Below are positions 1 through 10,543 of a stretch of DNA of 64,000 nt, in pieces (the stretch's first letter is position 1; every line of letters starts with the position of its first letter). Where the stretch lies: NCBI GenBank assembly GCA_963920525.1, contig OY986436.1, forward strand, positions 79,205,630-79,269,629. The letters are read 5' to 3'. The translations under genes were made by a program, and so were the position numbers. This stretch comes from Dichetophora obliterata. Its lineage: Eukaryota > Arthropoda > Insecta > Diptera > Sciomyzidae. The notes beneath the pieces were generated by a model that worked only from the letters and a program-made list of their open reading frames with translations, was not told where the DNA came from and did no database searches.

Positions 1-87
1 GCTAGAAAACAATGATATTAATATTTTCTATTGTCATTGCTTGACAATAAATAAAAGTTTCCACATGCATTCTTAAAGAAGCGGTTT

Positions 88-192
88 GGAAACAATATAA
101 ATACAAAACTACCCTTAAGCTTCCAAAAGATACGGTGGGGAAACAATATAAATACAAAACTACCTTTAAGCTTTCAAAAGATACGGTGGGGA
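88..192. repeat. 51-bp tandem duplication
   Basis: Two adjacent copies of a 51-bp unit starting GGAAACAATATAAATAC lie at 88-138 and 139-189, differing at only a few bases. The apparent reverse-strand reading frame over positions 2-268 is produced by this duplication (its peptide repeats the same way), so it is not called as a gene. Confidence 0.85.
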
Positions 193-532
193 ATGTTTCT
201 TTATCACTTTTAGATGAAAGCCTTCCGATTTTTCCTGGAGGGTTTCTATCCAGCGTAGTTTTACGCATGTTTTTCTTTATACACTGAGGAGCATAAGTGT
301 ATCACAAACCAACAACTATCATTTTAACAACCTATAATTTCTATAAATTTTACTCAAATGCAATCAAATTTTTTTTATTATGTTTGTACAAGTCTCTTCT
401 GTATTTCAAACAGGTTTTTATTAAGATCTGATTACAACAACAAATACACGAAGGCATAATGCAAACTAAATCATAATGATACAGTTTTGCACTCACTATT
501 TATTTTTATATTTTTAAAACAATAATATATAT

Positions 533-1588
533 TTAGTAACTGGTCCAGTAACCCTTTGCCTTCTTAAGCTCCTGGATGCGATTAGGTAGACTTTGCGTGT
601 ACCTCTGCACAAATTCTGGAGGAATCGCCTCCCACAATTCCTTCGTCCGCTCCCACAACTCGTTCACGCCTTTTGGAGGACTGGCATATTTTGCAAGCTG
701 CGATTTGACGTGACTCCACAAATTCCGATCGGATTCATATCCGGAGATTGTGGAGGCCACGTCATCACACCAAATTTTTGCTTTTTGAGCCAGTCTTTCA
801 CTAGATGTGCGGTGTGTTTGGGGTCATTGTCTTGCTGAAAAATTACTTTTTCAGCAGCAAGACCCATTTTTTCCACTACATCAGAAGGATTCTGTTGCAG
901 GATGGACAAATATTGTTCCTTGCGCATAATTCCATCGATGCGCACCAAGGGTCCCACTCCATCTTTGGATATACAACCCCAAACCATGATACAGCCACCA
1001 CCGTGTTTGACGGTTTGGCGTACCTGATTTGGTTGGATTGTATCAGGGTCCTTAGTCCAATACCATGCACACCCATCGGATTGAAATCGATTAATTTTAG
1101 TCTCATCAGACCAAATAACCTTTAAATTATTTAATATTTGTTAGTATAAACAGTAATACACACATATGTTTAATAACATACCGAATCCCAATCAGCGACA
1201 GTCCAGTGCTCGTGTGCTGCAACAAAATCCTTCCGTAACAGCACATGTCGTTTGGTCAGCATAGGTTTCTTTTTCTTTTCTGCTGCCTTAACACCTATTT
1301 TTTTCAAAGCTCGACGAGCTGTCCACTTACTGGCGTCAATTTGCAGTATATTTAAAGCTGCAGCAGGAGTAACGGCATCGGTGCTGGTAACCAAATTTGC
1401 TAGATGGCGTACATCTCGATCGCAAATTTTTTTCGGACGACCACCTTTGTTTGTGGGAACACTTACACCACTTTTTTTTTTAATCTTTGGACAAAAGTTT
1501 TGTCCAAATGGAATTTCTTCGCCACTTGCCTAATGCTTTCGCCATTGCGCAAACAAATTAATATTTCCTCTTTATTTTGGTTGTTCAT
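533..1588 (-). pseudogene. Tc1-like DD34E transposase, two exons, two frameshifts
   Basis: This is a cut-and-paste transposase acting on its own terminal repeats in the nucleus. ATG is at 1588-1586. Exon 1 (1588-1182) encodes a helix-turn-helix (NGESIRQVAKKF), a GRPKK AT-hook-like motif and a second helix-turn-helix. Exon 2 (1119-533) encodes the catalytic domain. The first Asp is in WSDETK (codon 1107-1105) and the second in FQQDNDPKHTA (codon 831-829). The third acidic residue is expected 34 residues later, after SPDMNPI. That Glu codon is destroyed by a one-base loss near 735-742, after which NLWSHVKSQL continues in another frame. A second one-base shift lies in the ten-T run at 1472-1481. 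Otherwise the protein is near full length (about 330 residues), so inactivation looks recent. Confidence 0.9.
1120..1181 (-). other. 62-bp spliceosomal intron in the Tc1-like transposase
   Basis: On the reverse strand the coding sequence ...GATTCG is followed by GTATGT and ends ...TTTAAAG before GTTATTTGGTCTGATGAG. Removing 1120-1181 joins ADWDS to VIWSDETK in frame, exactly restoring the conserved block around the first catalytic Asp. Reading through instead meets a stop within a few codons. A TACTAAC branch-point match lies about 25 bases before the acceptor. Minos is known to carry an intron of about 60 bp. Confidence 0.85.
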
Positions 1589-1767
1589 GACTACTGAACC
1601 ACTTATTATCACGTAAATTATCGTAATAATTAAAAAATTGCATTGCACTTTGTTCAATAACAAAAATATAACGGTAATAAAAACAATTGAGTAGTGAGTG
1701 CAAAACTGTATCATTTTGATTTATTTTGCATTATGCCTTCGTTTATTTGTTGTTGTGATCAGATCTT

Positions 1768-4700
1768 GAAGAAGTGAAGCTGAGCTTATTTCGCTGGCGT
1801 CGAGTAATGCCTCCTCTACAGCTACAGATATTATTTAAGTTTCATAATTTTTCTTTGTTCTTTCTTCTATTTTCTGTATCAATTTTTTACTCTAATTTGT
1901 CTACTATCTCTATTTTAAAACTCATGGCTATCCTTAGTAATTTTATTACTTCTTGGTTTTTAATCGCTTCTAGTTGTTCGCCTGACATCTTAACTTATGA
2001 TCTCTAACTTTTTTAGTGGCATTGATGAAAAACGTAAGCGTCTAATAAACAGTCTATGTAATAAATGTGATGGTCTTTCCATTGTGCACTTTAATGCGCG
2101 TAGTTTGAATGTATCTAAACTTGACTATATTAAATTTGTATTTGTCAATTCTAATGTCGATGTAATCTGTGTATCTGAGACGTGGTTCAATTCTGATGTC
2201 CCAAATAGTTTTTATAATATTGCTAATTACACTCTTTTTAGAAATGATAGGATTGGCTGCAAAGGCGGTGGAGTTGCAGTTTACTGCAAATCATCTCTAC
2301 ATTCAAAACTTATAAGTAAGTCCTCTGGGTTAGGCATAGAGTTTTTAAATATTGAAATAACTAGTAATTATAATGCAAAACTGCTTGTTTCCTGTGTGTA
2401 CAATCCTCATAGATCTTTTAGTCTTGAACCATTTTTTAGTGACCAAAATCAACGTTTAATGGATTTTGACTGCTTTGCTATTTGCGGTGATTTTAATGTT
2501 AATATTCTAAACAAGGACTGTGTGACAGAACGTTTGTATGACCATATTAGTGTAGCTGGAATGAATATTATCAATTCCTCATATCCTACGCGCTTTGCGC
2601 CTAATGTTAATCCTAGCTTATTAGATCTTTTAATTCTGTCTGATGTCTCTTTACTTTTACTTTTTGAACAAATGTCATTCATATCCGATCATGACCTGCT
2701 ATTTTGTGCAATAAATTTTAAACCACGCAGTCTTTCTTCTCAAGTATCTGTTACGTATCGTGATTTCAAGTCCATTGATTACTCTTTGTTGTATGATTAT
2801 TTGTCTAGCATCTGTTGGAATGACTGTTGGTTCAGCCAATCTGTTGATGATAAGTTAAATGTTCTCGTTTCACACGTCAAATATGCTTTTGATAACTTTG
2901 TTCCCATTCGTGAGTCTATAGTTAGTAACAAGTTTTGTCCATGGTACACGTCACATGTCAAAGTTGCCATAAATAAAAGAAGCAAACTTTATGTTAAATG
3001 GAAAAGACACCCTACTAATGAAAACTGGGAATTATACAAACATGCTCGCAATACTGCCATTTCTATTATTAGACAGTCTAAAAAAAAATTCTTCTTTAAG
3101 AAATTAAATACAGCTCTTCCTTCAAAAATTCTTTGGAAAAATATTCGTTGCTTAGGTGTAGGTAATAAAGATGATCAAAAGTGCGATATTGAACCCAATA
3201 GTCTTAATAACTATTTTCTGTTTAGATCACCAGCCAATATTAGTGTAAATGAATGTAATGCTCGTAACACTCGTAATCATCTTGTTAATGACCAGTTCTC
3301 TTTCTGTAATGTTGATGAAAATGATGTAATATTGTCAGTTATGAAAATTAAGTCTAATGCCATTGGTAGTGATGGCATTCCTTTGCAGTTTATTAAAATT
3401 ATTTTGCCGTTCATCATTAAACCTCTCACACATGTTATAAACCACTGTTTTACTGCCTCATGTTTTCCCAACACTTGGAAGCTAGCCACAATTATACCAA
3501 TTGGTAAAGTCAATAATGCTTCCTCTATGAAAGATTTTAGACCTATTAGTATTATATGCTCTTTCTCAAAAGTCTGTGAATCCTTGATGTGTAAGCAAAT
3601 TAATGAGTATTTAGATTCTTATAAACTGCTTTCACCGTACCAATCTGGTTTTAGAACCGGACATAGTTGCGCAACAGCAATGCTAAAGATTCAAGATGAT
3701 ATACGCATAAATTATGACGCTGGTAATATAACACTCCTGTGTCTTCTTGACTTTTCTAAAGCATTTGACAGTGTAAATCATAATATTTTAATTCGAAAAC
3801 TGAAAATTGAGTTTGGGTTCAGTAATGGCGCTGCTCTTTTAATTGCTAACTATCTAAAAGACAGGAAGCAAAGAGTAAAAATTGGAAATGCGCTGTCTGA
3901 CTACGCAGAAATAAAAGCAGGTGTTCCTCAAGGATCCATTCTTGGACCACTGCTATTTACTTTATTTATTAACGACATTTTTACTATATGTAATGATATG
4001 ACAATGCATGCATATGCCGACGACATTCAATTATATTCTTCAAACCGGATTGGACTACTTGAAGATCTATGCTTTAGGCTTAATGATGACTTGAATGCTA
4101 TTTCGAGGTGGGCTTCTGAAAACGATCTCTGCCTGAATGCCAACAAATCGTACATTCTTCCTATATCCAAGGATAAACTTGACTTCAATGAAATTCCGAC
4201 ACTTAGTCTTAATGGCAATGCTCTAAAAATAGTTGACAAAGTGAAAAATTTAGGATTTTATATCAATTCAAAACTTACTTGTACTGACCATGTGAATTAC
4301 ATAATAAAAAGAATATATTATACTCTTAGATGCCTCCGTTTAACGTCTAAGCTTACCCCTACCTTGACAAAAAAAAAAACTTGTTGTTCAACTCATGTTG
4401 CCTATAATTACTTACTCCGAGTTAGTTTACAGTAAATTTGACTCTCATTCTGAGCACAAAATTCTTGTTGTGTTTAATGACTTGACTAGATATATTTTTG
4501 ACTTAAGACGATTTGACCATGTATCTGAAAAAAGTAGGGAAATTTTAGGATGTACTTTAACAGGATATTTAAATGCAAGAAACTGCATATTTTTGCACAA
4601 GTTGATTATCAATAAGACTCCATCATACCTTTTCGAAAAACTGTGTTTCAGTGCATCGAACAGAACTCTTAATTTAATATTACCAAGATATTCATGTTTA

Positions 4701-5166
4701 CATTCCAAACGGCTCTTTTTCATCAATGCCATCAAGCTCTGGAACTCGCTTCCTTCAAACATCAAAAGTATTGTCAGCGTGAACAAATTTAAGCTATCAA
4801 TTATTGACTACTTCTCTAACCCCTAATTTTCCCCCTCTCTTTTATACTGCTTTATTTTACTTCCTTTCCTCCTGCTTTGCCTAGCTATGATAAAATCTTT
4901 CTTTCTAGTTTGCTTTGTTAAATTTTAGTTGTAAGTCTTAAGCTCTATTTTATGTGTTTTGTTGATTATTATGTTTTCAAATTTTAAATTTTATTTTAAG
5001 CTAAAATTTTAATTTTTAAATTGTTAAATTTTTATTATAAGCTTTAAACGTTATTGTATGTTTTTTTGTTGATTATAATGTTTTTAAATTGTTGTACGCT
5101 AAAAGACCTTCATAGATCTTACTGTACTAATTTAAGTGAAATAAATAAATACAAATACAAATACAA
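1768..5166 (+). mobile_element. Non-LTR retrotransposon (CR1/Jockey-superfamily type) inserted in the Tc1-like right TIR
   Basis: The body is bounded by a 5-bp target duplication ATCTT (1763-1767 and 5167-5171). Removing it restores the mirror image of the left transposon repeat base for base. It has an endonuclease/reverse-transcriptase ORF, an AT-rich 3' UTR and a short ATACAA-type tail at about 5148-5166. The element is only 3.4 kb and lacks a recognisable upstream gag-like ORF, so it is 5' truncated or rearranged. No RNase H domain was seen. Confidence 0.9.
1997..4826 (+). pseudogene. LINE ORF2: APE endonuclease plus reverse transcriptase, one frameshift
   Basis: The first frame (1997-4435, 812 residues) starts in the endonuclease. 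Asn at residue 33 (HFNARS), Glu61 in SETW, Asp165 in GDFNVN and SDHD at 230-233 are the expected APE-type catalytic residues. The reverse transcriptase spans roughly residues 455-735: KDFRPIS at 512-518, LDFSKAFD at 584-591, GVPQGSILGPLLF at 642-654 and the catalytic YADD at 673-676. Near the end an eleven-A run (4369-4379) shifts frame. The C-terminus then continues in the frame open at 4395-4826, with the LRRFDHVS and LWNSLP motifs usual in this group. It nicks target DNA and copies its own RNA there. All catalytic residues look intact, so the A-run shift is the only visible lesion. The absent first ORF is the other defect. Confidence 0.9.
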
Positions 5167-5311
5167 ATCTTAATAAAACCTGTTTGAAAGAAAGAAGACA
5201 CTTGTACAAATATAATAAAAAAAATTTGATTGCATTTGAGTAAAACTTATAGAAATTATAGGTTGTTAAAATGATAGTTGTTGGTTTGTGATACACTTAT
5301 GCTCCTCAGTG

Positions 5312-7450
5312 TATATCTTTTTTTTAAGCTAATCCCCTTTTCTTTAAAAAAATGTCCTTTTAAACTTCTGCTCAAATTTTCAAATATGAGTTGTGTTATA
5401 TAGAAATTACTACAATTTATATCCACAGCACAATTTGTAGGGCATCGAAATCACTTCAATGAACTAATGGTTACATAAGCTCCTTATAGTGGCACACAAA
5501 CATATAAAAATAATGTGTTTGTACATACTATTTTACTGTATTGATAGCTTATCTCTGCTTTTTGTGACAAATTTCGCAATTTTAGTTGCAAAGCAAAAAA
5601 AAAACTTCTCTAAGAAATTGTCTTGTATTTCGAAATATAGATTAATCTTGTTTGTTTTTGGTTAGACTTCAATAAATGTTGAAAAATCCTAATTTGTTTA
5701 AAATACAACCAAAATACAACTAAATTTTCTGACTGAGTTACGCTGCAATCTTTTAAGAACTTTTAAAGATGTTGGTATTTTTTGTAGATTGTCAAGGTTC
5801 TAATATCTAAAATAATAGAAAGTTTCTAGGGCACATGGAAATATATATATAAATCCTGAAATATATTTTAATACAAGCGAGGCATTACAACGCTTTTAAA
5901 ACGACTTTGTTTTAAATAAATACTTTTCAGTGCAAATTGCAAAATTCTGCAAAACATTTTTTAATAAAATTTCATGTTCAAGTATTTCATCAAAGCACAG
6001 TGGAGTATTTAGAAGTGAAACTGTAGATAAATTAAAAAAATAATTAGTTTTAAGGTACACACTGATATTTGATACCCGATTAAAATCTATAAAATTCTGC
6101 ATTACTAAGTGAAAGAATTGTTGCAAAACATTGTACCCTTTAATCACAATGCGCTTTGAAAGTTGAGGTTTTTTATTTTTTTTTTTTTTTTTTTTGTGGT
6201 AGCTGTGGTAAGAGTGATTTTTTCTTAACTCTTCAGTTGTTTGCTTATATACGAGTATCTAAAGTCAAAGATTAGGAGCCTACTTGATCACGTATTTTGG
6301 AAACATCGTGCGTGTTTTGTTTTGTAGACATGTAGTTTTGACGTGAGTGACGACAAGCGAAATCGTTATTGTTTTCTCAAATTATTATTAATTTTTTAAG
6401 ACTTGACACAAAGAAAAGCTGCGCTATGTTTGCGCAGTTAAAAAGACAACAATTTCTTGATATAAACTCAAAATAAAAATTGTTCAAAAGTACACTTGTA
6501 TTCGTAATGATGCAAAATAAGCGAAACTGATTGACCTGAAATTTTGGCAGTCGATCTGTTTCAGGAACGAGATGGTTTGGAAAAAAAAATTACACACCTT
6601 CTTTAAGTGCCCCCAAATCAATAAAAATGCTATATTTCGGTCATTTTGGGTCGGATAAGACTAAAATTTGCTAATTAAGTTTGTATGGTTACTGTTGGCA
6701 ACTGTGATAAAAATGGGTGTCCATGCCCCCTTTTACACGCCACAAAACAATGAAAATGCTTTATTCCGGGCGGTTTTAATCGTTTAAGACTTACATTTTA
6801 TAACTTTGTTTGAATGGTTACTGTCAGCAACTTCGCTAAAAATTGGTTTCCACGACCCCCTTTTACTGTCCACAAACCAATAAAAACGCTTTAACCTTTT
6901 AATTAAATTTTCAAATTAAAATCCAACTTTTCCTTACTGGACACACCGAAATGTAAAATGTAAATATTATGGGAGGTGAGCGTGGCTAAATCCGATATTG
7001 TTTATTTTCAAGAATGATTTTAGTTTAAGGAATAAAAGTGTTAGAACCAAATTTTAAGTTGACAACTTCAAATTTGTAGCTTTGATAGACATTTTGCAAG
7101 TTTTTGCTTATTTTGAATTCTATGAATGTTAATGATGATTACTTTCAGAAAGTGCCTCTGAAAAATCATACGTACAATTTTGTTTGTTTTATAATTTCAT
7201 AGACAAAAATAACTAAAAAAAGCAACCATTTTAAAGCTCGTGTGAATTAATCTACAGTTTTAACGCTAATTACTTCACGCTAATTAATTTAAAGATTCTT
7301 ATATGTTCTTATTTATATCTGGATTAAAAGATAAGGACTGCGTGCGAAAAAATCCGGAATGTTCTTAAACGGTCCGTATTTTTGAAACGGCCCTTAAAAA
7401 AGATTTTACTTTACAGGTTTGATGAATGTATCAACAAACTTTATTGAAAT
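5312..7450. other. AT-rich spacer with short imperfect dipteran repeats
   Basis: No gene recognised. A poly-T tract lies at about 6165-6196. Between about 6540 and 6900 there are two to three diverged copies of a roughly 150-bp unit: conserved text of the kind CCACGCCCCCTTTTAC, then CAATAAAAATGCTATATTTCGG. A related copy lies at about 54800-55080. An 83-residue reverse-strand reading frame at 5896-6147 shows no motif and is not called. Confidence 0.6.
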
Positions 7451-7452
7451 TT

Positions 7453-9334
7453 TTACATTTTTATCTCACTATTCCGTGATGAATATAATATTCCGTAATA
7501 AAAATTCCAGACTTTACGTTTGATGCCTCTCATCAAATTCTGTACACATACTTCATCACATGTTTTGGCAGCTGCAATCCATCGTTTTGTAAAACATTTT
7601 ATATTTTTTGCGTTACCTCCTTTTTTCTCAAGGCCCAATATCGCTCAATCGGTCTTAGCATTGGAAGGTTGGGAGGGTTGTGCGTCTTCGAAACAAATTT
7701 CTATCTAATCCCACTTTCTTATATTTTTCCTTAACTTTACCTTTTCCAATTGCGACGTAAAATTTTTTAACTGACAGCTGTTTAAAATCACTTTTTACAT
7801 AAGTTTCATCTTCTATTAAAACACAGTCAAACTTTGCTAGCAAGTTTGTGTACAGCTTTATTGTTTGAGTTTTTGCCGCAATTTGCTGCTTTTCTGTTCG
7901 TTTTGGTACTTTTGCGGCTACATATTAGGGTGCGTCGTTTTTTTTTTTAATTCTCTTCTAATAGCATTTTTCTAGTGCTTCAATTCATAAATAAAAAATC
8001 TGTGCAAGGAGAAGGTCCACAGTTGATTTTTTCAGGTGGCGCCATGCCCTAGAATGTCCGCATATCGTAAAAATTCGACTTTTTCCATAACCGTTTTTAA
8101 ATCGAAAATCGTTTGAAAAATTACTGAGTTGCTGATTGCGTAATGGGTCAAGTACCAAAAAATCGGTTTTTAAACGGTTAAATTTAATTTTGGGGGTGTA
8201 TTAACAATTTCAAACAGGGTTTCGTACTGTACTCGACCAGACCTATAACCTAGACTATGTCACTTAAAAACGAGTAAAAGTACATTTCCACTGTAGCACC
8301 GTGTAATCAATTATCATAATAATGTAAATACTATAAGAGTGAAATTAAAAAATATTAATTCAGAAATATTGCTTTAAAATCGATAAAATATGTAAAATCG
8401 TACATTCTACGCACTTAACTCTGGATTTGAAATATCCAGAGATGAAAAATGAGCGTTCGCAGATCTGAAGACCCTAGAATTAGAAAATTTTAAATATACT
8501 GTAACTGTTATTCCAGAGCACTTCGAAACTTCTAAAAACTCTTAAATTCAAGGTGTTGAATACTACAACTTATACTAAATACATTTTTTAGTTGGAGCAC
8601 TCTTTCAGAAAGTGCGATATTCTCACGAATTTGAAAAATTTTTTCCTAAAATCGGTTCAAAATATCATCCTGAAAAATTGAACTGTATATATAATTTATA
8701 ATTTATATTTTTGAATTTTTTCACATAGTCTACATATACTTCAGTAATAAAAAAATTGTTTCACTGATCTTCATTGCATACGCTTTTATAGAGATCCATA
8801 TTTATCAAACAAATACGCAAAAGTCGAATTTTTACGATATGCGAACATTCTACTTGGTGCGCCACCTGAAGAAATCAATTGTGGACCTTTTCCTTGCACA
8901 GGTTTTTTCCTTGCACCAGAAAAATGCTATTAGAAGTGAATTTAAAAAAAAAACGATGCACCCTACTACATATGTCTTTAATCCAGCACTTTTCTTATAC
9001 TTTCGAATAGTTTTTTCAGAAACATTAAATTTGCGTGCCAAATCCCTGCCTGAAATATTTGGATGAGCCTTAAATGTGCATTGCTCACCTCCTTTTAGAT
9101 TTATGGGAACTATGCACCTATTCGACGACCAGAACCAGCTGCTCTCCCTACACTCAAACGATGTTCAAATCTATTTATGACATCGTATACTGTCGATTTG
9201 GGCATTTTCAGCTCTTTTGCAATTTCATTTTTAGATAAGTTTTTATTTTGCTGGTAAGTGTACAAAATAAGTTCGCGATTGGTTTTTACTTTTGTCGATA
9301 TTTTAATAAAAAAAAACTTTTTGCCAAAAGACAA
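7453..9334 (-). pseudogene. DD37E-type Tc1/mariner transposase remnant, interrupted
   Basis: Three reverse-strand pieces belong to one transposase. The N-terminus (9334-9110) carries a helix-turn-helix (KNEIAKELKMPKSTVYD) and a basic SGRR segment, and continues at about 9060-8975 with ISGRDLARKFNVSEKTIRK. After a 1-kb insertion (7926-8965) it resumes with VPKRTEKQQIAAK and the first catalytic Asp in IEDETYVKSDFKQL (about 7800). The final catalytic Glu is in NLPMLRPIERYW (about 7655). The segment that should hold the second Asp is missing through an internal deletion near 7710. The PPNLPMLRPIE block and DETYVKxDF are what I associate with DD37E elements. It is clearly dead. Confidence 0.8.
7926..8965. 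mobile_element. 1,040-bp non-autonomous element with about 150-bp TIRs and 8-bp TSD
   Basis: The ends are TAGGGTGCGTCG and the inverted CGATGCACCCTA. The inverted repeats continue about 150 bp inward, with shared blocks such as CTTCTAATAGCATTTTTCT and CGCATATCGTAAAAATTCGA. An exact 8-bp duplication CTACATAT flanks it (7918-7925, 8966-8973). It lies within the DD37E transposase remnant, so it inserted later. No coding capacity. The 8-bp duplication suggests hAT or P-type mobilisation; the family is not identified. Confidence 0.9.
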
Positions 9335-9403
9335 GCATGAAGTACGAAGGGTAATAAACCAAAGAATGCCAAACTAAAGAGAAACGTAGAAACGATCACA
9401 AAA

Positions 9404-10216
9404 AGGTTCAGTGAAATAACGCCCAATGAAATAACGCTCAAAATAAAAAATGAAATAAACCCCAAAAAATGACATAACACCCAAACCGAAAATAAAATAG
9501 GACCCAATTCATTTATGGGTTATGGCCAGTTTCAAAAAGATCATAAGACCAAAAAACTTGCTGGTCGCCGTAATCAGATCTGTAAAGGAAGCAGATCAAC
9601 TAAGGTAAACATGCCTGAAATAATAACTTTCCGTACAAGGGAAAATCATTTTATTGTAAAAAACACCATAAAAAAACTTGATTTGCCCTTATACGGAATG
9701 ATGATAACAACATTTCGTACAAAGGCAAATTATTTTTTAATATGCACCTTTCACAGAATAAAATTATGCCAAAAATGATCAAATATACAAAATGCGAAAA
9801 AGCTGTTATTAAAGTTTAAAATTTCTCCACTTCTACCATGTAGCTGGTTTCATAATGAAACAAGCCCCAAACAAAAAATTAAATATTTCCCCAAAATTTA
9901 TGAAATATCCCCCAAAATGGGGGAACTAATACCCAAAAATGTATGAATTTTTTTGGGGTTTACTTAATTTTTTTTTGGGGCTTATTTCAATTGGGGTTTA
10001 TTGTCTACAATACTTCTGAATTGAATTTCAAATTCATCTAACATTTTGATGCCAAATAGAAAAATGAAATAAAGCCCAATTACAATGAAATAACGCCCAA
10101 AATTTTGCGCTTTATTTCACTAGGAAATAACACCCAAATTTGTATGGACAATTTTTGGGCTTTATTTCATTTTTTATTTTTGGCGTTATTTCATTAGGCG
10201 TTATTTCCCTGAACCT
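9404..10216. mobile_element. 813-bp inverted-repeat element built on GAAATAACGCCCAA motifs
   Basis: The ends AGGTTCAGTGAAATAACGCC (9404) and the reverse complement of the sequence ending at 10216 (AGGTTCAGGGAAATAACGCC) are inverted repeats of about 60 bp. GAAATAACGCCCAA and GAAATAAAGCCCAA variants recur many times near both ends and degrade towards the centre. Flanks share CACAAA on both sides, possibly an imperfect target duplication. No protein recognised; the 87-residue frame at 9515-9778 has no motif. Confidence 0.8.
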
Positions 10217-10399
10217 CACAAACAGTGCTGCTACCTTATAAACATTTCCGGATTGTTTCGCTCGCAGTTCTTAGCGCCAAATAAGTTCATAACTTTATGC
10301 CAAATAAGTTCATGAAGCAACAAATTGCATCAACAAGTTCAACAAACAAATCACCGAGCAGACAAGACAGCTGTTCCGTTGATCGCTACATCAACTCTA

Positions 10400-10543
10400 C
10401 AGTAGTCTTCTGTAGCTTCTGCAGTCTACTCAATTTGACAAGCTAATAATTGAAAGGGAAAACGCACATATAATGCTGATTTGATTAAAAAGAAGTTGTG
10501 CTTATTAGTAGGACAAAGTAACTGCAGAAGCCACAGAAGACTC
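10400..10543. mobile_element. Small MITE, probable TA target
   Basis: AGTCTTCTGTAGCTTCTGCAGT at about 10404-10425 is repeated inverted at about 10521-10543 (ACTGCAGAAGCCACAGAAGACT) with one mismatch. TA dinucleotides flank both ends. About 144 bp, non-coding. Confidence 0.6.

Larger units (their letters stand above)
282..5311 (-). mobile_element. Tc1/mariner DD34E transposon with long TIRs (Minos-like architecture), split by a LINE
   Basis: The ends carry perfect-start inverted repeats beginning CACTGAGGAGCATAAGTG, at 282 (plus strand) and 5311 (reverse complement). Each is flanked by TATA, consistent with a TA target duplication. The left repeat runs about 282-500. The right repeat is in two pieces, 1687-1767 and 5167-5311, because a LINE (1768-5166) sits inside it. 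Without the LINE the element is about 1.63 kb with about 217-bp inverted repeats and a single reverse-strand transposase containing one short intron. This combination (long repeats, short intron, DD34E, TA target) matches the architecture known for Minos, but the terminal bases differ from those I know for Minos. I therefore call it Minos-like rather than Minos. Confidence 0.9.

Noticed and set aside
2..268. 88-residue reverse-strand frame
   Set aside because: It runs over the 51-bp tandem duplication and its peptide repeats accordingly; no motif.
1774..2007. 77-residue frame overlapping the LINE ORF2 start, as a possible ORF1 end
   Set aside because: Very hydrophobic, no gag or zinc-knuckle motif; the overlap with the ATG at 1997 is probably chance.
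5896..6147. 83-residue reverse-strand frame
   Set aside because: No motif and no conserved neighbour; composition expected from AT-rich DNA.
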